DNA of 64,000 nucleotides from a bacterium. Its GTDB lineage: Bacteria; Hinthialibacterota; Hinthialibacteria; Hinthialibacterales; Hinthialibacteraceae. The notes beneath the pieces are model-generated. The model saw only the letters and a program-made list of their open reading frames with translations, did no database searches and had not been told where the DNA came from. Of the stretch, positions 17,891 to 26,158 are shown in pieces. The stretch covers positions 1-64,000 of the forward strand of contig WGLV01000043.1 of assembly GCA_016125385.1 (NCBI GenBank), read 5' to 3'. Numbering within the stretch: the first letter of the stretch is position 1; every line of letters starts with the position of its first letter. The translations under genes and the position numbers were made by a program.

Positions 17891-19640
17891 ACCGCAAAAG
17901 ATAGACGCGTTCCTGTAACACGCGCACCCCCATGCCCGGCGATTGAATCGCTTCGCCCGAGCCGATCAGGTCCGGATCATCGTGTAATGCGTCTTCGAGA
18001 ACGCGGTTGATCTCACGCCGGGATGAAGCCACCCATAACGTCTCACCGGGTTTCAGTGTGTCTTTCGCCGAGCGTATCGACGCGGCGGCTTCTTCGGCTC
18101 CGTCGAGATGCGCCCGATACCATAGCTCATTGAAGTGAGCGAGTTGATTGGCCATATCCATCGGATAAGAAATCAGATCGAAGCCCTTCGGCTTCAGTTG
18201 ATACTCCAGCATGGGGCGCGTCAGGCCGGTGCAGATCACTACGCCGCCGCGGGGCGACTGGCGCAGAATATACCGGCCCGCTTCAGCCATCGAGATATAA
18301 GGTTGATCGATCTGACCCGCGAAAAACAGCAAACCGGGAACCATGACGGCGACCTGAAGAACATGGCGGAAACGGCCGTCCATCCAGCGGGACGCGAGAC
18401 GCAAACCTTCGGAAAACGCCATGACCACAAACGGCGCCGCGATGAAATCGGTGCGCAGCATGATATACACCGGGCTGGATGTCATCGATTGCATCCAGGG
18501 GAACAGCAGCAGCAGCGCGGAGAACGTCAGAAGCCAGCGAATCGCGCCCGGTTGCGTTTCACGCGGCCCCCGCGCGAGCGCTCGCCACACGACGATCCAT
18601 AACGCCAGCAGCGGCGCGGGATAAACGAGACGGATGAGCGGGACGGAGGCGGGGTTGTGTGCTGGATTCAACATCATGAACATCAGGATGGGCCATACGA
18701 GCAGGACGAAAATCAGGTATCCCGCGAAAAGACGATAGCGCGACAGGTCGAGCCGGTTAAACCGCACGATCAGCGGCGACCAGGCCGCGATCCAGATGGT
18801 CTGAAGTTGAAGCCCCAGAATCGCGGACGGCGCGAGTGCGGCGCCGATCTGCGCGAGCGTTACGCCGAGGCCATAGAAAAGCAGCGACGCCAGTGGCGCG
18901 GCGGGATGCCAGATATCGCGAATCCAGCCAATGGTCAGTTCGGCGTTTTGAAGCTGGGCGCGCAGGACGGGAATCCAGGGCAGGTAAAACGCCAGCGGCG
19001 CGAGGTGGGCGAGAAACAGAGGAAGCAGACGTTTAAGATCCCGCACATAGAGCAATGACGCGAGACCGCCGGCCGCGGCGAGATACCACGCGGTGTTGTG
19101 GTTATAGACCGAGATCGCCAACACCGCCGCGATGGCGGGCAAAGCGTATGGTCGCCGGTGAATCGCGTATTCCAACAGCAGCCAGACGTACGCGGCGGCC
19201 AGCGCGGTCAGCAAGGTGTAATTCCTCGCCTCGGTCGCATAATAAATTGAAAGAGGATGTACAACCCAGACCGCCGCCGTCCAGCGCGCGGCGGTCCGAT
19301 TGAGAAAACGAAGCGCGATGCCATACAGCAGCGCGGTGGTCAATAAGGCGAATAAAAGGCTCATGGTCCGCAACGCGAGTTCAGACTCGCCGAACAGCAT
19401 GCGCCAGACATGAAGCAGATCGTAATACAGAGGCGGGCCCGCGTCGTAGATCATGCGGCGGTGGATCTCGCCGAATGGCAGCCGCGCCATCAGGGCTGAA
19501 TAGGCTTCATCGATCCATAGCGGGCGGAAATTGATGAAATGGTTGAATACAAAGACGGCGGTTTGTACGGCCAGCATGAATAACAGAAAGCGCCGGTTGG
19601 AGTACGAAACCTCCTGAACGGCTGGTTCATCCGCGCTCAT
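17877..19640 (-). CDS. GT39-like membrane glycosyltransferase
   Basis: 587 residues with about eleven to twelve helices. The first loop has RPLWIDEAYSALMARLPF, with the Asp-Glu pair of the GT39/ArnT-like catalytic loop, followed by GPPLYYDLLHVW and the second-loop motif SIYYATEARNYTL. All fit a polyprenyl-phosphate-sugar-dependent GT-C enzyme. The C-terminal 130 residues are soluble and may bind the acceptor. The start overlaps the stop of the upstream permease gene (ATGA at 19637-19640) and the end overlaps the next GT39-like gene, so all are translationally coupled. Confidence 0.75.
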   Translation of the reverse strand: MSADEPAVQEVSYSNRRFLLFMLAVQTAVFVFNHFINFRPLWIDEAYSALMARLPFGEIHRRMIYDAGPPLYYDLLHVWRMLFGESELALRTMSLLFALLTTALLYGIALRFLNRTAARWTAAVWVVHPLSIYYATEARNYTLLTALAAAYVWLLLEYAIHRRPYALPAIAAVLAISVYNHNTAWYLAAAGGLASLLYVRDLKRLLPLFLAHLAPLAFYLPWIPVLRAQLQNAELTIGWIRDIWHPAAPLASLLFYGLGVTLAQIGAALAPSAILGLQLQTIWIAAWSPLIVRFNRLDLSRYRLFAGYLIFVLLVWPILMFMMLNPAHNPASVPLIRLVYPAPLLALWIVVWRALARGPRETQPGAIRWLLTFSALLLLFPWMQSMTSSPVYIMLRTDFIAAPFVVMAFSEGLRLASRWMDGRFRHVLQVAVMVPGLLFFAGQIDQPYISMAEAGRYILRQSPRGGVVICTGLTRPMLEYQLKPKGFDLISYPMDMANQLAHFNELWYRAHLDGAEEAAASIRSAKDTLKPGETLWVASSRREINRVLEDALHDDPDLIGSGEAIQSPGMGVRVLQERVYLLRYERK

Positions 19641-20572
19641 GCCCCGCCCCGCGCCTCCAGTTCATCTTTGAGATGCGGATCGAGAAAATCGCGCAGCCCG
19701 TCGCCCAACAGGTTCAGGCCCAATACCGCGAGACCGATGGCGACGCCCGGCGCGACCGCGCTGCACCAGCCGGTTCGGGAAAAAATCAGGCCGTAATTAT
19801 CTGAAATCATGCGCCCCCAGCTGGGCGTGGGCGGCTGAACCCCCAGGCCAAGAAAGCTGAGCGCGGCTTCGGCGATAATGGCTTCAGCGAATCCCAGCGT
19901 CACCACCACGAAGATGGGGGTCACGATATTGGGCAGCAAGTGCCGCATCAGAATGCGCGGCGTCGAAAAGCCGAAGGCGCGCGCCGCCTCGACGTAAGCG
20001 CTTTCTTTCGCGGAAAGAATCTGACCGCGCACGATGCGCGCCACCAGCACCCAGCTCACCAGACCGAGCGCGATAAAGACGGTGATGATATCGGCCATCG
20101 CTTCGGGTTCGATCAATACGAAGGTAAGCCGGTCGAGTCCGGTCCGTTCAAACAGCCCCAACAGCGCGAGGCGAAACGCACCGGTTAAAGCGATGTTCAA
20201 CGCCAATACGAGCAAGAGATAGGGAAACGACCAGAAGACGTTGATGGTCCACATCACCACCGAATCGACCCAGCCGCGATAATAGCCCGCCAGACACCCC
20301 AGCGGCACGCCGATCAGCAACGCCACGCCCTGCGAGATTACGCCCACGAAGAGCGAGATGCGCCCTCCGTACAACACGCGGGTGAGCACGTCGCGCCCGA
20401 ATTTGTCGGTCCCCAGCCAGTGATCGTATGTAGGCCCCTGACGCGCGATGCGCAGATTCTGATCGGCGAAATCATACGGCGACAGTAACGGTCCCGCGAA
20501 CGCCGTTACGCTGAGCAGCAGGATCAGACCGAAGCCGATAGAGGCCATTTTCTGTTTGAACAGCGCCGGCAT
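19637..20572 (-). CDS. Oligopeptide/nickel-type ABC transporter permease (DppC/OppC-like)
   Basis: 311 residues. Six membrane helices; the N-terminal loop has HWLGTDKFGRDVLTRVLYGGRISL, the OppC-family signature (quoted in part: GTDKFGRDVL). The EAA cytoplasmic loop AYVEAARAFGFSTPRILMRH couples to the ATPase. C-terminal SFLGLGVQPPTPSWGRM is also characteristic. It overlaps the DppB-like gene by one base (TGATG) and the GT39-like gene by four. Substrate-binding protein and ATPases are not in the window, so the transported compound cannot be stated. Confidence 0.9.
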   Translation of the reverse strand: MPALFKQKMASIGFGLILLLSVTAFAGPLLSPYDFADQNLRIARQGPTYDHWLGTDKFGRDVLTRVLYGGRISLFVGVISQGVALLIGVPLGCLAGYYRGWVDSVVMWTINVFWSFPYLLLVLALNIALTGAFRLALLGLFERTGLDRLTFVLIEPEAMADIITVFIALGLVSWVLVARIVRGQILSAKESAYVEAARAFGFSTPRILMRHLLPNIVTPIFVVVTLGFAEAIIAEAALSFLGLGVQPPTPSWGRMISDNYGLIFSRTGWCSAVAPGVAIGLAVLGLNLLGDGLRDFLDPHLKDELEARGGA

Positions 20573-21498
20573 CAGAGTTTCACCCTCGGGTCCAGGAAAC
20601 GGTACCCTATATCCACCAGCAGGTTCACCACAACAAATACGAACGCCGCCACCAGCACCGTCCCCTGAATCATGGGCAGATCACGCTGCTTGATCGATTC
20701 GATCGCGATAAAGCCGATGCCGGGCCAGCGGAAAATATATTCCACGAAGAAACTGCCCACCAGCAATCCCGCCAGCGAACCGGACAGCGCGGTGAAGACG
20801 GGATTGAACGCATTGCGGAACGCGTGGCGAAAGACCACCAGCCATTCCATCTGCCCTTTGGCGCGCGCGGTCAGGATGTAATCCTGCCGCAAAACCTCCA
20901 GCATGCTCGAACGGGTCAGCCGCGCGAGAATCGCCAGCGGCCGAGTGCCCAGCGCCACGCTGGGCAACACCAGCGCCAGCCATCCCACGTCGCTGACGTA
21001 ACCAGTCAACGGGAACCACCCCAGCGCGTAGCCGAATATCCATAACAGCAGAATCGCCAGAAAAAAGATGGGAATCGAGATTCCCGCCAGTGAGACGATC
21101 ATGGCGCCGAAGTCGATCCAGGTATTGCGGCGCAGCGCGGAAAGAACGCCCGCCGGGATGCCGACGACAATCGCGAACAGCATCGAACTGACCGCCAGCA
21201 TGGCGGTGGCGGGAGCGCGGTCGGCGATCTCGCCCAGTACGAGACGATTGGTATACGTCGAACGGCCCAGATCGCCGGTGCTGGCTTTTTTGAAAAAGCG
21301 CCAGTACTGAACCGGCAGCGGTTGGTCGTAGCCCCACTGCTGACGCAACGATTCGACGGTGGCGATGTTGGCGCGCAAGCCGAGCATCATGCGGGCGGGG
21401 TCGCCCGGGATGGCGTGAAACAACAAAAACGTGAGCAATGTCACGCCGATCAACACGGGAATGGTTTGTAACGAACGATTGACGATATATGACCACAT
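20572..21498 (-). CDS. Oligopeptide/nickel-type ABC transporter permease (DppB/OppB-like)
   Basis: 308 residues. Family marks are the N-terminal TIPVLIGVTLLTFLLFHAIPGDPARMMLG (quoted in part: FHAIPGDPARM), the EAA loop DYILTARAKGQMEW, and VEYIFRWPGIGFIAIESIKQRD (in part: FRWPGIGFIAIESI). Six membrane helices. First gene of a four-gene coupled unit running left; it pairs with the DppC-like subunit to form the membrane channel. The leader upstream holds a two-level hairpin at about 21529-21567. SD GAGGA is rather far (about 14 bases) from the ATG. Confidence 0.9.
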   Translation of the reverse strand: MWSYIVNRSLQTIPVLIGVTLLTFLLFHAIPGDPARMMLGLRANIATVESLRQQWGYDQPLPVQYWRFFKKASTGDLGRSTYTNRLVLGEIADRAPATAMLAVSSMLFAIVVGIPAGVLSALRRNTWIDFGAMIVSLAGISIPIFFLAILLLWIFGYALGWFPLTGYVSDVGWLALVLPSVALGTRPLAILARLTRSSMLEVLRQDYILTARAKGQMEWLVVFRHAFRNAFNPVFTALSGSLAGLLVGSFFVEYIFRWPGIGFIAIESIKQRDLPMIQGTVLVAAFVFVVVNLLVDIGYRFLDPRVKL

Positions 21499-21931
21499 AA
21501 CGGCGGACGATCCTCACGAGAACAGGCGATTACGCCGCCGGAAGACCGGCGGGGCGCTCGCCGTAATTCAGGCTGGATTACCTTAGCACAAACGTGGTTG
21601 GTGAGACAGAAGCAGAGCGGATATCGCCCGCCGGCGAATCATTGGGTTGAGGGGCCTGACCATCCCGATGGCCGCTGATGCGGTCGAATATATTTGATGC
21701 CAAAGTTACGTTCAGATTAACCGTGCCGAACATCACGTTTCCTTGTGACTTTCGGCGATTGTACCAAGGTCCAATTCGAACGTAATTCTGACAACCGCTA
21801 GAGAGAGAAAGCGTAACTTGTTTGAATCGGATTTGCGGCCGTATCAAACCGATTTTCGCGGGATCATGAGTATCGCCCCACGATTGTTCATCGGAAGAAC
21901 GCGGACATCGACTCGTTTATCCCGCCGTGTT
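21499..21931. other. Non-coding leader with GC-rich hairpin
   Basis: No gene is supported here. A two-level hairpin lies close to the permease start: ATTACG (21529-21534) with CGTAAT (21562-21567), and inside it CCGCCGG (21535-21541) with CCGGCGG (21546-21552) around AAGA. On the minus strand it would lie in the mRNA leader of the DppB-like gene. The rest (about 21570-21931) shows an 89-codon minus-strand open frame with no SD and atypical composition, which I do not accept as a gene. Confidence 0.45.
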
Positions 21932-22894
21932 TTATACCTGTTTAGGGATGAAGGCGTCGGCGTGGATATCCTGACTGGTGGCGCCATGCAGAAAGACCTT
22001 TTTCTGCATGAGACGGACCAGGTCGGGCGCGCCGCACAGGTAGACGCGCCAGCCGGAAAAAGACGGCGCCGTCTGGAGTAACAATTCGCCGATGTCGCCC
22101 ACGACTAGCCCCGGCTTCGAGGCGCCGTTCAATACGCAACGGGTATAACTCAGATTTGAGTAGCGTCCGGCGAGATCCAGCAACTCGTCTACGAGATACA
22201 GTCCGCTTTCATCCAGCCCGCCGTGAAGCAGGTGAATGGGCCCCGAGTGACCGAGCGCCAGCGCGTCGCGCAAAACACCGTAAATCGGCGCGAGCCCGGT
22301 TCCGGTACAGGCGAGCAGAAGAGGGCGCTCGGGTTCGCCTGACAGGTAAAAGCAATCGCCATAGGGGCCCCGCAGGCGGATGCGCTCTCCCGGTTCGGCT
22401 TCTTCATGCAACCACGGGCTGATGGCGCCACCCTCGACGCGTTGCACGTGCATTTCGATGAAGCCATCACGGACGGGCGCGCTGGCGATGGAATACGAAC
22501 GGCTTTCGCCATCGCCGCGGATCAATGAAACAAACTGCCCCGCCGCCCAATCGACGCGGCTCTCGGGCTCGAAACGAAGACGAATCACGCGGGCGTTGAG
22601 CGGAGTCTTCTCCATCAGACGCGCCGCGATCACCTCGCCCGCGTCGCCCACAATCAACCGCCCGTCCGGTTTGCACTGGCAGGCGAGAAAATACCCCTGA
22701 GCGCGCCGGGTGGGCTTCAGCCCGCGCTGCGATGATGAAGGCGGCTCGCCCGCCGCCGCCTTCATCATGCACGATTGGCATACGCCCGTCTTGCAGGCGT
22801 ACGGAACATCGACGCCGTTCCGCAATAAGGCGTCCAGTACGGTTTCATCCGGCTGAAGCGGATAAACAGCGTCGTGATAGATGATTTCAGTCAT
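21932..22894 (-). CDS. 2Fe-2S/FAD/NAD(P)H oxidoreductase, partner of truncated globin
   Basis: 320 residues in three domains. A plant-type ferredoxin domain (about 1-85) has Cys in ACKTGVCQSC plus a last Cys in LACQCKPDG. An FAD-binding ferredoxin-reductase barrel has RSYSIAS (about 130). A NAD-binding domain has ACTGTGLAPIYG and YLCGAPDLV. This is the layout of multicomponent-oxygenase reductases. Its start overlaps the end of the truncated-globin gene by four bases (ATGA), so the pair is made together. I infer that it re-reduces the globin, giving a split version of flavohaemoglobin Hmp for NO dioxygenation. An NsrR-like gene lies just upstream. Confidence 0.85.
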   Translation of the reverse strand: MTEIIYHDAVYPLQPDETVLDALLRNGVDVPYACKTGVCQSCMMKAAAGEPPSSSQRGLKPTRRAQGYFLACQCKPDGRLIVGDAGEVIAARLMEKTPLNARVIRLRFEPESRVDWAAGQFVSLIRGDGESRSYSIASAPVRDGFIEMHVQRVEGGAISPWLHEEAEPGERIRLRGPYGDCFYLSGEPERPLLLACTGTGLAPIYGVLRDALALGHSGPIHLLHGGLDESGLYLVDELLDLAGRYSNLSYTRCVLNGASKPGLVVGDIGELLLQTAPSFSGWRVYLCGAPDLVRLMQKKVFLHGATSQDIHADAFIPKQV

Positions 22895-23256
22895 CGATTC
22901 AAAACATCCTTGCGAGCGCCTTCCGCGATAGCGGCGACCTGAGCGATCAGTTCGGCGGGAACGTTCAGTTCTTGCAGGCTTTCGCCCAGCAGTTCGATGA
23001 CGGCGTCGACATGCTCATCCGTCAAACCGCGCTCGACGAGATGTTTGTGGCCCTGGCGCATGTCGAGCCCCGAATAATGATTGGGCCCTCCGAACGCCAT
23101 CGTCAGAAACGCTTTCTGCTTGGCGATCTGGGTATCCATATCGACGTCGTCGAAAAAACGGCTGATCCGGTCATCAGTCAATACTTTGCGGTAAAAAATC
23201 TCCACGGCTTGATCGACGGCGGCGTCTCCGCCCAGTTGTTCATACAGATTTGGCAT
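22891..23256 (-). CDS. Group I truncated haemoglobin
   Basis: 121 residues from the ATG at 23256, chosen because AAAGGGG precedes it and because family members begin with NLYEQLGG; an ATG 27 bases earlier lies inside a palindrome and has no SD. The glycine motifs, FFDDVDMDTQ and AFGGPNHYSG fit TrHbN, and His in MRQGHKHLV is the proximal (F8) haem ligand. Group I truncated globins detoxify NO by dioxygenation to nitrate if a reductase supplies electrons; such a reductase overlaps this gene. An NsrR-like operator lies 21 bases upstream of the start. Confidence 0.88.
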   Translation of the reverse strand: MPNLYEQLGGDAAVDQAVEIFYRKVLTDDRISRFFDDVDMDTQIAKQKAFLTMAFGGPNHYSGLDMRQGHKHLVERGLTDEHVDAVIELLGESLQELNVPAELIAQVAAIAEGARKDVLNR

Positions 23257-23276
23257 GGCACAACCCCTTTCGTATT

Positions 23277-23297
23277 GTTGCATTTATACTGCAACTT
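23277..23297 (-). promoter_or_regulatory. Candidate NsrR operator upstream of the globin gene
   Basis: GTTGCA (23277-23282) and TGCAAC (23290-23295) form a perfect inverted repeat with seven bases between. Read on the minus strand the site has the form AAGTTGCA-N4-AAATGCAAC, close to the NsrR consensus AAGATGCA-N4-AAATGCATC known from enterobacteria. A TTGACG -35-like hexamer lies upstream, with a TAAAAG- or TTAAAA-type -10 just before the palindrome. A repressor here would cover the transcription start. The adjacent upstream gene encodes an NsrR-like protein. Confidence 0.6.
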
Positions 23298-23392
23298 TTA
23301 ACCATGTTTTCGCCTCCCGTCAACCCGTTCGAAACAAAAAAACGGCTTGAGACCGATATTTTATGCCAAGAATGAATAAGAAAACGGAGCGA

Positions 23393-23827
23393 TCAGGATG
23401 AACCGATCAACTGTATCGCCGCTTCCGGATCGTGGCTGAGTTCGTCGAGCGTGTAACGGTCGAGTACGGCCATGAAGGCGTCGAGCGCCTCCCGCAGGAT
23501 GGTTTTCAACTTGCAGACTGAAGAGACACGGCATTCATTCGTCTCAAGATCGAAACATTCAACCATTATAAAATGGCTTTCCATTTCGCGGACGATCTCG
23601 CCGATGGTCACGGTTTTGGGGTCGCAGCCCAGTTCAATGCCGCCGCCGCGTCCGCGCGAGCTTTTGATATACCCGGCGCGGCTGAGATGATGGACGATTT
23701 TTACCAGGTGATCTTTCGAAATCTGGTAGAAGTCGGCGATTTCCTGAATAGAGGCCTTATCATGCATTTTGTATGAAAGATATAAAACTACCCGTAACGC
23801 ATAATCCGAATATTGCGTCAGCTTCAT
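23393..23827 (-). CDS. nsrR: Rrf2-family transcriptional regulator, NsrR-like
   Basis: 144 residues from the ATG at 23827, which has GGAGG upstream; the open frame extends further but without an SD. The winged helix opens with MKLTQYSDYALRVVLYLS and contains the HTH region IQEIADFYQISKDHLVKIVHHL and the wing SRGRGGGIELG. Three Cys (in VECF, NEC and SVCKL) have the spacing used by NsrR to bind a NO-sensitive Fe-S cluster. It lies upstream of the globin-reductase pair on the same strand, with a candidate NsrR site between. NO damage to the cluster should release repression. Confidence 0.85.
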   Translation of the reverse strand: MKLTQYSDYALRVVLYLSYKMHDKASIQEIADFYQISKDHLVKIVHHLSRAGYIKSSRGRGGGIELGCDPKTVTIGEIVREMESHFIMVECFDLETNECRVSSVCKLKTILREALDAFMAVLDRYTLDELSHDPEAAIQLIGSS

Positions 23828-24026
23828 CAGTACGCCTCCACTCAAAAAATGGGCTTCACAATGGAGCCTGTACACGCCCCACAAATAAGATAGTGCTCAT
23901 AATAAATCATAATACGATTCATAAAACCGTATCAAGCGGAAAATGATTTTCCTGGTATTTTTTTTCTTCGCTCTCAGGAAACGATCTTGAATTCTCCTAA
24001 AAAACTCAATTTAGAAAAATTTCTCT

Positions 24027-24053
24027 TATTTTTTCCGGTCAAGCCGCCGATAC
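24027..24053 (+). promoter_or_regulatory. Weak FliA (sigma-28)-like promoter
   Basis: GCCGATAC at 24046-24053 matches seven of eight bases of the FliA -10 consensus GCCGATAA. Eleven bases upstream the -35 position reads TATTTTTT, a poor match to TAAAGTTT. On its own it is marginal. It gains weight because the small gene at 37646 has a near-perfect FliA-like promoter with the same GCCGATAC -10 and its product has a similar VQ(L/I)S motif. Confidence 0.3.
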
Positions 24054-24125
24054 TAATGACAGACTCCCGGAAAACCGCCCGTTCGATGGATCGAACAGGC
24101 CAGACTTAAACCGGTCTGGAAATGG

Positions 24126-25040
24126 ATGTCCGCCATGACGCCAGTTCAGCTTGACGCCCATATTCCCAACTTGCAGGGATCGCCCGTTCAACCGGGCGCA
24201 TCTTCGTCTCGCGAGGATAATGGGCGGGTATTACCAGGCGGCAGGGACGATAAAAAAGATACCGGCCACAAGAAGGACGCGGTCCAACTCTCCAGCGAAG
24301 CCAGATCGCTCAACGGCAAAGAACTCTCCGACGCCGATAAACAAAAAGTTGAAAAACTGGAAAAGCGCGATCAGCACGTCCGCAATCACGAGCAGCAGCA
24401 TAAAGCGCAGGCGGGCGCGTATGGCGGATCGATCCAGTATGATTATGAGGTCGGTCCCGATGGAAGGACCTACGCGGTGGGCGGCGAAGTCAACGTGGAT
24501 ACCTCCAGAGAAGCGACTCCCGAGGAAACCATCGCCAAGGCTCAGAAACTGAAGCGGTCGGCCGATGCGCCGTCTGATCCCTCTTCAGCGGACCGCTCGG
24601 TGGCGTCAAAGGCGCAACGCATGGAAGCGGAAGCCCGGCGCGAGTTAAATGACGAGAAGCGTCAGGACGCTGGGTTGGATTCACCCCATCAGCCCGATCC
24701 GAATGGCGCCATTACAGCGCCACAATCAACCGGCGATTCTTCGAACAGCGGCGACGCGGCGGATGCGGCGGTTGACGCGCCCAAACCGGCGGGCGATGTT
24801 CCCGACATGATTGAAACCGGCCGCACCCCGCAGGAAAGCATCGATAAAGCGAAGAAGATCAAGCGGGCCGCGCTGTTCTCGGGTGAAGGCTCCAGCAGCG
24901 CGCAACGCGCCGCCGCCTACGCGCAGCGCATGGAGATTGAAGCTCGAAACGAACTGCTCACTGAAAAACGTCAGCAATTCAAGACGGAAAACTCGGTCTC
25001 GACTCCCGCGGGAACCTCAAAAATCAACCTGAAAGCCTAG
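24126..25040 (+). CDS. SprA-related putative metalloprotease with duplicated C-terminal module
   Basis: 304 residues, no signal peptide. The core RNHEQQHKAQAGAYGGSIQYDYEVGP...YAVGGEVNVD (in parts: RNHEQQHKAQAGAYGG and YAVGGEVNVD) is the SprA-related/putative metalloprotease family pattern with an HExxH zinc motif at HEQQH, about residue 88. The N-terminal part has AVQLSSEARSLNG, a motif also common in flagella-associated small proteins. After the core, a module beginning PEETIAKAQKLKRSA...KAQRMEAEARREL is repeated as PQESIDKAKKIKRAA...YAQRMEIEARNELL, separated by a Pro/Asp/Ser-rich linker. One copy is usual, so this looks like an internal duplication. Upstream are two short inverted repeats (24081-24096 and 24100-24119). 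A terminator follows. Confidence 0.7.
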   Translation: MSAMTPVQLDAHIPNLQGSPVQPGASSSREDNGRVLPGGRDDKKDTGHKKDAVQLSSEARSLNGKELSDADKQKVEKLEKRDQHVRNHEQQHKAQAGAYGGSIQYDYEVGPDGRTYAVGGEVNVDTSREATPEETIAKAQKLKRSADAPSDPSSADRSVASKAQRMEAEARRELNDEKRQDAGLDSPHQPDPNGAITAPQSTGDSSNSGDAADAAVDAPKPAGDVPDMIETGRTPQESIDKAKKIKRAALFSGEGSSSAQRAAAYAQRMEIEARNELLTEKRQQFKTENSVSTPAGTSKINLKA

Positions 25041-25070
25041 CCCTTCCCTCTGGAAGAATGACAAAAACAC

Positions 25071-25105
25071 ATCGCCCCGCGCAAGTCATACGCGGGGCGA
25101 TTTCG
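25071..25105. terminator. Bidirectional terminator between convergent genes
   Basis: ATCGCCCCGCG (25071-25081) pairs perfectly with CGCGGGGCGAT (25091-25101) around a nine-base loop. T/A-rich flanks lie on both sides. It serves the SprA-like gene and the nucleoside hydrolase operon coming from the right. Confidence 0.88.
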
Positions 25106-25133
25106 TTATGTGCTATCGATTTGCTTCGGACGC

Positions 25134-26090
25134 TCAGCGTGGCGGCAAGACCATCTGTTCTTCAATCACGTCCGCCAGATCGTCTGGTGACATTTTCTGA
25201 ACGAGATACGCGTATTGCGAATCGAGAGAGTCGTCCCATTGGTTGAAGCCGTCTTCCCGAACCACAACGCCGCCGCCGCGATGCACGTCCCAATACTCGC
25301 CGGCGCCACGCACCGCGAATAATACGGCGGTGTGGTCCCACGACTCGCGATCGTTAAGACCGTTGTAATACTGATAGGCGGTCCGAACCGGATCCTCTTT
25401 CGGCGCGGAACGTAACGCCGCGCCGGTCATGATTTTCATCCCGATCTCGAATCCGCTGAAAACGGCGGGAACCGGCCATTTCTGAATGGTTTCAATCGAT
25501 GCTTTCGCATCCTTGTGAATGTTGTACTCCCAACCTTCCGGAAAGCGGCATCCCATGCAGACCCACTGTTTGACCTTCGCCTCGATCAGATCGACGCCAT
25601 TCAGGCCGCTGAATGTATCGGGCTTGCTGTCGAGCAAATTACGTAGATTGGTGAGAAAGCCGACGGTTACGATGGTGACGCTGCGATCGGGCTGGGCGGC
25701 GAGGATCTTGCGGTACAGCGCGACCACATCGGGCGCGTCATCGCCTGATTTGAGATCGTGAGGGTGCTGTTCCGCTACGGCTTTGGTGTAACTGCTGCCG
25801 TCGCCGACTCCTTCTCCCTTGAGTTGACCGATGGGGATGTCCGGCCGGCCGTACCAGGTGTTGATTGCATCGGCGCAGGGGGCCGTCCAGGGGTCGGTGA
25901 CCGACACCATGACGGCGAGAATCTCCGCCTCGCCCGCGTCGGCGAGTTTGTTGAGCAACGCCAGCGCGCCGACGTCGTCGACGTCTCCCATCATGTCGGT
26001 GTCATAAATGATTTTGACCGGTTCGGCGTAGGCATTCACAGCGATTAAGAGCCCGGCGCAAACCGCCGCGAATGTCAGGATTCTACTCAT
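25134..26090 (-). CDS. Exported nucleoside hydrolase (IunH-like)
   Basis: 318 residues. Signal peptide about 1-22 (NAYAEP). The N-terminal YDTDMMGDVDDVGAL is the calcium-binding DxDxxxDDxxA motif that defines nucleoside hydrolases. Late in the chain an expected active-site His may be the one in SWDHTAVLF. Such enzymes split ribonucleosides into base and ribose; exported forms scavenge nucleosides. It is the last gene of a four-gene minus-strand unit, 68 bases after the FmdE-domain gene, with AAGGAG before its ATG. Confidence 0.85.
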   Translation of the reverse strand: MSRILTFAAVCAGLLIAVNAYAEPVKIIYDTDMMGDVDDVGALALLNKLADAGEAEILAVMVSVTDPWTAPCADAINTWYGRPDIPIGQLKGEGVGDGSSYTKAVAEQHPHDLKSGDDAPDVVALYRKILAAQPDRSVTIVTVGFLTNLRNLLDSKPDTFSGLNGVDLIEAKVKQWVCMGCRFPEGWEYNIHKDAKASIETIQKWPVPAVFSGFEIGMKIMTGAALRSAPKEDPVRTAYQYYNGLNDRESWDHTAVLFAVRGAGEYWDVHRGGGVVVREDGFNQWDDSLDSQYAYLVQKMSPDDLADVIEEQMVLPPR

Positions 26091-26158
26091 TTGACTTTCT
26101 CCTTGATGAAAATTCCATCGGCGTGGTGAAGACCGTCAATTCAAACGCACCGGCGTTT

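Noticed and set aside
21578-21847. Minus-strand open frame of 89 codons in the 433-base gap
   Set aside because: No SD, no recognisable motif and a composition unlike the neighbouring genes.
24000-24120. Cyclic-di-GMP or other known riboswitch before the SprA-like gene
   Set aside because: Two small inverted repeats are present but no conserved riboswitch core that I recognise.
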